Source of the DNA: Rachycentron canadum
Lineage: Eukaryota > Chordata > Actinopteri > Carangiformes > Rachycentridae
Reading direction: 5' to 3'
Assembly (NCBI GenBank): GCA_038496675.1
Contig: CM076663.1
Location: 13,042,954 to 13,106,953, forward strand
DNA: 64,000 nucleotides
In this document: positions 46,205-57,600 of the stretch, piece after piece
Position numbering within the stretch: position 1 is the stretch's first letter
Layout: each line of letters opens with the position of its first letter
The notes under the pieces: model-generated
Seen by the model: only the letters and a program-made list of their open reading frames with translations
Told to the model about the DNA's origin: nothing
Database searches by the model: none
Made by a program: the position numbers and the translations under genes

Positions 46205-48656
46205 ATATATAAGTCTTAATTTGTCATGCATCGCTATACTGTGGTTTGGCAAATACTTAAGTATTGCACTCTGCCTCAGGGCTTAAATATCTCGCATGGG
46301 CGTAATTTTCTCTCACTACTGAAAACTAAAAAATAGAAAAGTTTTAAATTGAAAGAAAATAACAACATATGAAGCTTAGATACTGCCTTTTTTGGGCACT
46401 GCTGTTACCCCTGTGTTAAAAAAATCTGCTTGGTTGTTTGTCTCAGCACTGTTTCCTATTAGTCATATTTCATTGCACCTGGACTATCAGTATATGATCC
46501 TTTCTCTAAAGAGAGAGGATCATCAATCTTCACTAAGTCAGCTTAATTCTCCTGACTTTAAATCTCTGACTTCTTACTCTTGACCTTTGTTATCAGCTAC
46601 TTTAACTGCATGGCACAGATTGATTCAGAATCTCATATTGGTAATCTGATCCAATTCTCGGTCAAGTAATTTTTTTTCACTAGCAACAAACACACACAAT
46701 GAGAAAAATGCCTATCAAAGCTTGATATGAAGTCAGATTTTAGGGCTGGTTGTGAGAGCCTGGTTCAATCGAAACAAATCCAAATCAAACCCGTTTGAAG
46801 TTCAGAGTATGGATTTGAGGTCTGAGACCTCCTTTGGAGCTGAAAACACACAGGTGAAATTACAATTCTGTGTCTGCTAAAAATTGTAGTGCTACATTGT
46901 AATGTGCTGGTTAGGGCAATTACCAATGGGTACCTCAATGTGCCTTGTTGAGTTTTTCTTGTAAACAAACAGTTACAATATATTTACATTCTGTGTTTTT
47001 CAGTGTGTGCATCCTTCAGGGCTAACAAACTGTATGACCTCAAACAAAAATGTTTAATGCATTTCCTACATCATAAAACATTTGCAAATCTGATTTTGTT
47101 TTAATATCTTGAAACCTGCATAATTTACATTTCTATGTAACGTAGCAGCATCTTCTTTTTTGCCTTTTACCTGCACATTTTTATTGCATTATGATACCAA
47201 CTGTAAATCCAGAATAGTGTTAAACATCTGCCATATCACATAGTGCCAGCCATGTGCTTTTACAGTTAGATCCTTCCGCATGTAGAAGAGATGCAAACAA
47301 AACAGGGAAATATTCTGAGAAACGACATCCATGGCTTTGCTAGTGGTCAAAAAATTCTTGTAGTACATAGGTCTATTTAGCTAATACACAAACTACTATA
47401 TTATTATAATAGAAATGGCGACTTGAAGTCAAGTCATTTGCACCGATATAGCCACAAGGCTACACCATCAAATTAACAATTGAGGACAGAGGTTGAGGTT
47501 GGAATCATGCTGTCTCCAATGTTGTAGCATAATCTGAATAAAGCCTCATCAGTCATTGAGTGGACTCTACTTTGTACCATGTAAAGGGGAATATGAATGG
47601 AACAGAACAAGCAGCCCACGTAAACAGCTTAATTGAAATCCGGTTTTATTTACGACAGGGTCAATAGCGGGATTATTACAGAGCGTGTAGACACAGTCAA
47701 TGTTTCATTCCTCAGGGGAAGGAAATCGAGCCGTCCTTGTGAGTCAGTCAATGACAATCGCATGGAGCCCCAGTAGCTCTCTGCAGTCCCTAAACATGTC
47801 ATGACAAGATTTTTTATCAGTTTTGTTGCATTTATTGTTTTTCTTTTTGGATTCAGACTATAAATTTATTTTGCTGTGTTTCTGTGTGTGTCAGTCTTGC
47901 TCGCAGAGTTTTCCATGTGCTGGCCGGGCTGTGAGGAATGCTTTCCTCTCTCATGGACCATACCCAGCTAAAGACAAGATACACCTGGCCAGAATCATAC
48001 GGTACACTTGTCTCTGTGTTTGTGCATCTGTGTGCAGGGCTAAATCGATGTGTCCGATGAAGCATATACACTGACTCACCAGTCATTGTTGAGCCCCTTC
48101 CTCATTGGCCACTCAAGTTGTTTATGCAGTAAGACAGGCAAAGTGTGACGTAGACATCATATAGCAGAGCACAAGATGGTCCGGGAATACACACACTCTA
48201 CTGCACACACTGTACTGTGCATGCAAAAAACATGTGAACATCTGGACTCAATTATAAATAGATACTCTTAACTGCCATTACATTCACACACAAACACAAT
48301 GAGTTCATCCTGAAGGAAAGCAGATGGAAATTATTCAGTGTTTCAGAGGAAAAGGCTTACACAGAACTAATGAATAATCAATGGCTATTGATTAAATAAA
48401 AAAGACGAGCTTTGTGCCAGAGGGAGAAGTGTGTTTATGTGCCTGTGTGGATCATAATACTGTGCGGCCATATTTTTGTGCTAAAATTTGTGTGTGTGTA
48501 ATTTAACAGACGTAGCTATGTGGGCGTGGAGCTGGTGCAGTGGCTGTGTGAACAGTGTGTGTACGTGCGCTGTCGGACTACTGCTGTGCGTGTCTGGCAG
48601 GTGCTGCTGGAGCTGGGAGTCCTGTTGTCTGGTAAAAACACAATGACACACACTCG

Positions 48657-48693
<37 letters not shown>

Positions 48694-51600
48694 TCACACA
48701 CACTAATATGCCCCAGGGTCGGACTGTGCTTCAGAATTTATAGTCACCTTGCAGCGACATCGACAACAATCTACACATCTCTAAAGAGACAAGCAGTGAA
48801 CCAGTTCACCAGGTAATATCCAGCTGAACAGAGAGATGAATTCACTGCCACATTCACCTGTTTGGCAAATGAACCGGATTTTAATTGAGATTCACTTCTA
48901 CAAGGTAAAATTGTACTGAAACTGGGTGTATACAAACCCTCCTACATTAATCTCAGTAATTATTCTGCCCTTAACATCTTCATTCATTATTTACCAGTTT
49001 TATGACACACAAACCCTCCTGAGAAACTATTAATCTTAATATCCGTGCACTGACTGTGCCTATGTGTGATGCATGTTTCTGTATTTAGTGGAACAGATGG
49101 AAAGAAAATAATATAGAAACTATTACTCATCACTTTACTGACTGTATAATCTTGAAAGGCAGTTTCTTTAAAGAATGAACAGTCCTGTTCAGGTGCAGTT
49201 CATTGGTCTGGCTAATCCACCAGAACTGATACAAAGGCTTCATCCAGGTTTTATTGTGGGCTTTGCTCTTTCCTCAGAACTAAGACTTGTTCAATTCAAA
49301 CTAGCAACTTCATTTTCAGTAAGTTCAGTTTGTCTGTGTTTATTATAACAGCCCTAAATATTTCAGGTGACTCCCATTTACTTCCTAAATAAGTTGATGC
49401 CCATGAGTGGCTTTCACCCACATTCATAATACATTTGACTAAAATATTTACCATAGTGGGAGCATTTGTGTAAATTGCTGATATTATAATAATAATAATG
49501 ATGATGAAAATAACAAGGATAACAATTTACGCATCAACTAAACTTGCATGCCAGAATGCAACACAGATAAAAATATGTCTGTTTTGCCAGACTACAGAGA
49601 AAGGCCCAACTAATTCTGAATTTTGTATATTGCCAACAAGCCTCTGGCTCTTCACTGACCTTGATGGTGTGTTTATTTTATCTATAATCAACAACATTTT
49701 TTCTTTTTTTTTCTCCATACACTTATTACTTGTTGATGATGATGCTGCATACGCCAGCTAACAGTGTGTCCTATATGCAACATGAAGCCAGTGGTTCAGT
49801 ACAGTACATTTCGTGTTTATCTGCGTGTCTGCTCTTCCTGCAGTGGACCAGCGGGTGGTTTTTTCGGACTCCAACTCATACTACCAGTTCAGCTTTGAGG
49901 AGTGTGACTCCGCCTCCTGTGAATTCCGCTCAAATGAGGGGGAGTGGCCAGAGGCAGTTAGGCTCCTCCTACAACTCGCCCCATATGTCCAGTTTCGGTC
50001 TGGAGGTGGAGCCAATAGCCCGTAAGTATCCAATGAAATCTGATTGCAAGTTATGGATGGATGGATGAATGGATGGATGGGTTGATTGATAGATGTCACT
50101 GTCACTGTAACCTTTTCAAAATAGTTCAAGCTTGAACAATAGAGAAGAACACATAACTAGATGGGCATTGTTGTTTGCAGACGTCTGCCAAGGCCAACAA
50201 CAAATAACAGAACACGCTTAAAAAAAAAAAAAAAAAAAAATTAACAATCTGCACCAAAATTGACTGGCCTATGCCTATGATATGCTGTTGCAGGATGATC
50301 TCCATTGACCTGAAGTGGAAGCTCATTGCTGTGGTAAAATATCAAAGTTAAAGTGACAGGCTTCTGGTTTAGATTCATTATTGAGGTCATTCGTCTGTCT
50401 CATGGTTTACTGTGAAAAGTGACAAGCGATTGTGTTTGATCTGGTGGAAGTGTTGGGCACTCCTGCCAGAACATCCTTGTCCTTGCAATATAAATACACA
50501 CACAGACACACACAGCCACACCTACACACACTGATATCTTCATAAAATCCCAGTGAGAAACCTAATCTCCATTCAATGTTCTAAATCCTCAATCAGTTTA
50601 TGTGAAAGACTCACAGGCATCTCCAGATCCATGGAGGAAATACACTCGTACACAAAAACTGACATATGATGCTATCACTCATACACATAAGATGGGCCCC
50701 TACACACACTCTCACACACTTAAACACACACACACACATGTGGAGTGGTGGTGTCAGCCAGAGTTCCCTGCTTTGCTGCTCTTGTGCGTGGGATTCCTGC
50801 TGAGGCTGCTACTGAACTCAATCTGTCACTCAGAGAAAAAGAGGGAGTGTGAGATGGGTGGGGTGGGGGTAACGAAAAATAGAGTATATATGGGAAGCGA
50901 AGGAACAAGAGCACACGTCAACACATTCATCTGTGTGTCAACTTCAAAGGGTGTATTTACAGACACCAGGGAGAAAGCATGACAGTTTGGGGAATTGAAT
51001 GTCATATTACTATAAATCTCATGGATCATGCTGTATGTATACTTAAATGTTCTCCATCACTTACTTTCTATATATTATGGTGGATGACATGCATACTCCA
51101 CTCTGAGGTTGGGCAGGTGCAGAGGAAATGGTGGAAGAGATTGGTGTTATTGGCATTTTACTAACCCCATGTTAGCATGTTTCTAACAGCATAATGACAA
51201 TTGAGGGCTTTTTATAAATCATGGGTTGGTTTTGCTAGTAGTACTCTACACAACAGTACACAACAGACCAGAACTTACATAACATAGGGGTCTGCACATA
51301 TTTCTCATGTAGTGTTTTTCATGTACACTCATTCATATGAAAGGTTGCAAACATACCTCTTATCCTAAGAAAACTGATCGTTCTTGAAACTTAATGTTCA
51401 AAAGTGCAGCTGTTTCACTTTTGCCGAATAGACATAGATGAGATTTTGTATTCAGCGTTCTCACTCCGTCTGTCACTCTGACCCTGCTGCTGTCTGTGTC
51501 TTTCTTTCACGGTCGTGTCATTTCTCTGCAGGCACCCTCTCTTTCTGTCTGTCTCTCTGTCTCACACCCTCCCCTCTTGTATCTCGTCCTCTTTTTCTCA

Positions 51601-54600
51601 CTCCTGATGGTGTAAAGGAGAATAGTAGCTGTAGCTGTGAGGGAAAACACCTGATGTAACTCAACTGCCTGCTTCCAAGAGACTTGATAGTGCTTTACTT
51701 AATACAGCGATCCATTAATGTTGAAGGAAGGAGATAGAATTACCAGTGGTTCCATAAATGGCAGTAATTTGAATAAGATCCTGGCAACGTTCACTGACTT
51801 TGGGTGTCTGAGCCTGCCCAAACGTACTTACTAAAATGTAGTGACTTAAATAAAGTAATCAAGTCAATATGGGTTCTTCCTTGGCCCATGTCCCATCCCC
51901 AAATTTGCTGCAAATTGGTTCGATATTTTTTTGCATAATCTAACAAACAAACTGGCATAGGTGAAAACATAACCTCCTTGGCAGAAGTAAAAACAAGTCA
52001 AATGTGGTGCATCTGTTCTAGTCAGAGTGCTTGTTTAAAAAATTGTATTCAACAAACGATAACTGCAAAGGGAAGGCTCATCTTATATTCAGGGTCTTAC
52101 AATATTTAATGACGAGAGAGATACCATATCTGATTGGAACAGGTTTGGTATCCTGAGCTCATCTTCATGGTGCCGTTGCTTACATCAAGGACATGTGGAC
52201 ATTATCAGTCAGCTTGTGTTACCAAATTTGTAATTATATTAATACACTATATCTATAGGTACTGCAGCAAGACTTTTAATGCAGCCAGGTGTAATCGATG
52301 CTCATGCTCCTCATGAATTATGTCTCCATCTCCTCCTGCAGTTTAACCTGATGAGGCCAGCATTAAATTGATACTGATAACATAATATGTGATAAGGCAA
52401 CTATACGTGATTCTTAAACTCCCCTCTTGAGATTGCTGCTGTGAAGCCAACAACAAACTCAAATTGGGTTACCTCTTCTGCATCATTTGCAGAACAGAAG
52501 ATGTTTCATAGTTTGTGCCATTATTCACTTCCATTAAACACTACCACTGTGTCTCAAAGGACTGCTGTGTCTGATTGCTGTCGCTGAACAATAATATTTG
52601 CAACCTGGCACATTACGGTTATTGCAGTTTATTAGTTTTAGTTAGTTATTAGTTATTTGTTTATCATTCACTGCAGTACTTGGCAAGATTTTTTTTCTGG
52701 AAATGCATTTCACAAGAATGTAATGGTTTCAAGAAAGTTTTGAATTTCAGCTTCATGCCTCGTAGCACCTTGAGTGAATTTTAAACGTAACCAGGCAGTT
52801 GTTAATTTACCTGAGTGAGTCAACTATTAACATTATACAAAAAAACCCCATGTTTTTCTCACTCTTTCTATCACCATCTGAATTCAATGCACTTTCATTT
52901 TAATTAGCTTTGTTGGCAAGAAAGCCTCTCTCTCTGTCCGATTCTCTCTTCCACTTTGCCTAACACTACAGTAAGGACAAAACTTGCATATACAGTGGTT
53001 TTTAGAAGAGCTGCACAAGGAGCAGACAGAGTTTAACTAGATGCCCTGCACACTGCCCTTGTGGTGGAAAACACTGCATTTGTTTATTTAAAGCTTAGTC
53101 CATGTCAGGTTTAGCTAACTCAGAGTGTAAACTGATCATAGAGAGATAGTGGTTTAGATATGTATACACTGATTTCTGTGCTTTACGCAGTAACATAAAC
53201 ACCTTTACAGTTTAATGTAATCCAATGCAATAACCCTACAACAACTTCACTTAAGGTGTCATGGGGCTTTTGTCTCTCTGTGTACAAACCATGATTTAAA
53301 CTTAACATAAGGTATTTTACCTTGTAATGTTGTTTAGTGCACTATAACAGCAGCCATATCCACAGTGTCACAGATCTCTGCAACAACTTAATGTTGTTCA
53401 AATCTGTATACTCTCCAAGGGCTCTTTCCTTGTCCTATATTTTACTCTATGGTAAATAAATGACTTAATCTATAAACATACTTTATTGCTTGGTCTAGCA
53501 GTAGGTGGCATCGGTCAGTAACTGTAAGATTTCCAGTTTTTCTTTTGTATACCATGTTCTTTGCATATCATTGTGCAGGAGGAGCAGAATTCCCAGGAGC
53601 TATGACACTAAGCTAAGCTAAGTACGACACCTATGCTTGTGAGGAAAGAAAAGAATTGGTTGCTCTGCATGGTGCTCTAGTCCTAGATGATCCATTGTCC
53701 TGTTTATTTATGAAGAAAATAGCAAAAAACCCAAAGAGACTTGGTTGGATGTTGCAGGAACACTTTTGGATAATCAGTCACCAGTTTTTAAAGAGAACAC
53801 ATCCCCCTCCTCCTTCCAACATTGTGTTATCAACACAAACTAATCTGTGTCAGACAGCAATCAGCTCATGTGATCATGTGGCAGACTAAATTATCTGGTT
53901 ATATTCTGAAGGTATCTGCATCACCAAAAAAAAAGATGGAAGCTGTTGATTAGGCTCCGTTCTGGTAAATCATGAAACATCACAGAACACAAATTGTGGA
54001 ATTTACCTTTTGACATGGTCTGAACAGGGAGGTGGTGCCATGTTAATCCTCTATCAATACTGCTCTGTGCTGCTTAATGATTGGTGACACACCTCCTACT
54101 GTGGCTTTCCTCCAGCACTGGTACATTCAGGCTCATGGTGAGTCACCAAATTACCAAATGAACATTGGCTAAACAAAAACTCAATGACCCTGTGTAGAAT
54201 AAATTTAGCACAGTGGCCCAGAATAGACTTTGTAGATCTCATGTTCCACTAATGGGCTTCTACATTTGTTGAGAAACAAAAACCATCAACTAAATCCCCA
54301 GCATTAAGCTGCAGTAACAATGTGATAACTTGCCCTCGTTCTTCTAGCCCTTCCAAAGGTTGAGCATCATCATCTTATTTTAAAGGAGAGTGGAGACAAG
54401 TTGGTTTCACCCTAAAAACTGAAAGGAAAGCACAACCACCAAACTGCTTTTTTTTACCGTCTCTGTCTCTCTCTGTCTGTGTCAGAGCCGATAACTGAAG
54501 TGTCAGGCTGAGGGCTACATGTTATCACCATCTCTCCTGCTTTACCATCTATCATTCCCTTATCAGATTACAGTGCACACACACATACACAGACTCACAC

Positions 54601-57600
54601 ACACATGAATTCACACACAGGGCTACATCTTTTTCTTTCCCCACAACTATTACTAGTGCCACTGGGATCTGTTGATAAAATCCAAATTGTATGCAAATTG
54701 GTCTGGGTGTGTGCGTTGGGGAGGGGGTGTGTGTGTGTGTTTCTGTCTTGTACAGGGTTGAGGCAGTGTGTAGGAGACCAAACCAAACAGCGGTTTTGTA
54801 AGAGAACATATTAGATGAGGAGCCCTCGGGTACAGTCTGCTGCTGTTGAAGACAAACTCTGCAACCTTGTATTATTGCTGTGGGAATACTGGCGAGTTTA
54901 CCCTAAAACATCCACCTGTTTATACAGCGCACGCACACACAAATTGAGTCATACACAAATGTAATCACAGATGCACCCAGACTTACAAAAAATTGTTGAC
55001 AAGAGTAACACATCTATATACATTCTGAACACATGTACACACAGCCACCACAGTGGTACGTACACACTCATACACACCCACACACACACTGACACACGCA
55101 CCCAGCCCCACTAACATCAATAGAAGGGTGTGTCTGGGAGCTATTTTAAATGAAACCACATGAAAGAGAGAAGTAGACTGCTGAGAGATGCTTGATACAA
55201 AGACATGGGAGCTGTGAAGAACTAGAAAGACAGATGGGAGGGGAAATGAAACAGGCAAATACGACTCTGACTGTAAAATATTCACACAAACTACTACACA
55301 ACCACTTAACATTACTTTCAACAGTAAATCTGTTGATTATTTTTTCAATTAATCTATAAATTATTTAGTCTATAAGATGCCAGAAAATGTCCAGGACAAA
55401 CACAAGGTGATTACTTGTTTTGTTTTTTGTTGTTTTCAGTTTTTCAGTTTTTCAGTTTTAGAACAATGTAAATTAGAGGAAAACAGTAGATCTTAACATT
55501 TTCAGACATTGGGACCAGACTATATTTCTTTTTTTTTTTGCTTAATAAATGGCTTAAATAATTCAATTCAAATAAATTTAAATAACTGATTCATTATTTC
55601 ATTATTCATCATGTATCAGTATAATTAAGATGTTTAGATCCTTGATTCAAAAAACATGGTTGAGTTCTATTTATTTTGTATCGTAAATAGATTTTATCAG
55701 TTATTGCCTTACTGATTTAACCAGTAAACAAATTGAATGTCTCCTGTTTAGATATAATTTGTGTGGTGAATTTCTATGAACAACCAGCTAAAAAGGCTGG
55801 AAGCTCTCGCCAAGTTTACCAGGGGGCAGTGTAGAGACGACCAAAGCTCTGCTTTAAACTTGTTTCTCTGGACAGTGTTTGCTCAGAATTATGCACTCGT
55901 CTTTAACAAATAAATCACTGTGTGTGTGTCTCCAAGGTCAGAGGAGGACTCTGAAGGTAACAGGGACATCTGCAGTGAGATTCTCCAGATGAAAGCTCTT
56001 GAGAGGCTCACATCTACGGTCAGTGTGTGCGTGTGAATCTGAGAGTTGGTAAATATGAAATACACCTGTGAATGCTGGGTGTTACATTTCCACTTTTTCT
56101 CCAACAGGTACAAAGTGAGTTGGCGGCTGCTCTCGCCCGAAAGACTCGCAAAGCTTGTGAGTATATATTGAGTGTGAGTGTGTGTGCAACAGTGTGAATG
56201 TTTGTCCTCAGACGTTTTCCTCAAGTGAACTTTTTTTTTCATCTGCATTATGAGAACTTGGAGAGACAAAGACACTGTTACATTATGTGACTGAAGAACT
56301 GTCAGTCTAAATTGCTTCTGTTTATGATTGGTTGCAGTATCAGAGCAGGACTCTGAGACGACAGAGACGAGCCAACAGGAGCCTCGCACACCCAGTGAAG
56401 AGAGCAGCCCGGTAATACCCACACATTGAACGATATGCTCTACCCACACTCTTAGTTATGCATGTAAAGCTTATAGTTTTGGTATCATACTGAAGAGAGA
56501 GTAATGTTATCTAATGTGGAACTGCTATGGTGGGAAGATTTGACAGCCTCTTGTTATGCTCTGCATAAACAAAAAAGTAAAGGTCAAATGCAGTTTTTTA
56601 ACCAGTGGAGGTGCTGGTGCAGAGATAAACTGATGAAGTGTTGGTGAATTATATGCAGAGTGGTTGCTATTTAAACCCTGTTAACAAACTCATGCTGTTA
56701 TTGTCAATATCACTAAATTAATAATAATATTGTTTGGTTATTGTTGCTCCACAGTGTGCCTGATTGTTGCAATGGAGTGAGTTTGGATGAGGTAACAGTG
56801 TTTTAATAGGGCAGTGTCCTACCCAGAATGCTCTAAACAAAGACTTGGAAATGGAAGATGACCAATTAGAATAGTCTCCAATACAGATCAGCTTTATCAC
56901 CATCATAATAACAGATAAGACAGTAATTGGCTTCTTCTGACTACCTTTCTCTCGTTTAAAGGTCACTGAGTGCACACTGTGTATGTGTGAGTTTATGTGT
57001 TTACCTCCACGAGGTGGCTGAACACAGAAAATGGGGTCACTGCAGAGTGCAGGGGGAGGCCTCTTAGCTTTCTGGTCCCATCTCTGTACAGTGGAAACCT
57101 CTTTTTCTCCATCAATAATTTAGTCTGTGATTACACCAGAGAGATTAGGAGAGAGGAGGATGAGGTTGGAAAAAGGAGCATCTTTTAACCACAATTGCAC
57201 AGACAGCACTATGGTTCACATTTTAGGTTTGTGACCCCTTAATATAAAGAAATGGCATCTTCCAAACACTCATCACTGCCTGCATTTGTCTATTACTTTG
57301 GGAGCAAATGAATTTCTAGGCCTTGAAGTGTTAAAACTGTTATTTTTATAAGAAATAGTCAAGACAAGAGAAAACTTCAAAAGATAAGATCTCATGTTGT
57401 TTCTGGTTTCCCACCACAGTAATAATTTTGTGACTCCTTTGCACTTCAAGTCCTCTGTGTTCAGGTTGGGCTACGGCTCATTCATAGCTCTGCTGTGGTT
57501 TTAATGTCCAGAAGCAGAGTGTCTGTTCTTAGTTTTGCTTTGTTTCATCTTTTACAAGGTGCAAACATGTTGAAAACATTTCGATGTGGTAGCAGATGCT

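Larger units (their letters stand above)
50022..55936 (+). other. rapgef5 intron 5
   Basis: About 5.9 kb. Contains a GGAT-type minisatellite at about 50053-50082, a poly-A tract at 50220-50240, a decayed repeat at 51875-51995 and a MITE-like copy at 55325-55600. No coding exon recognised. Confidence 0.65.

Noticed and set aside
55889..56449. A 186-residue open frame on the - strand
   Set aside because: It lies opposite rapgef5 exons 6-8 and their splice signals; the + strand has phase-matched exons with DEP/EPAC-like context, while the - strand product has no similarity and is low-complexity.
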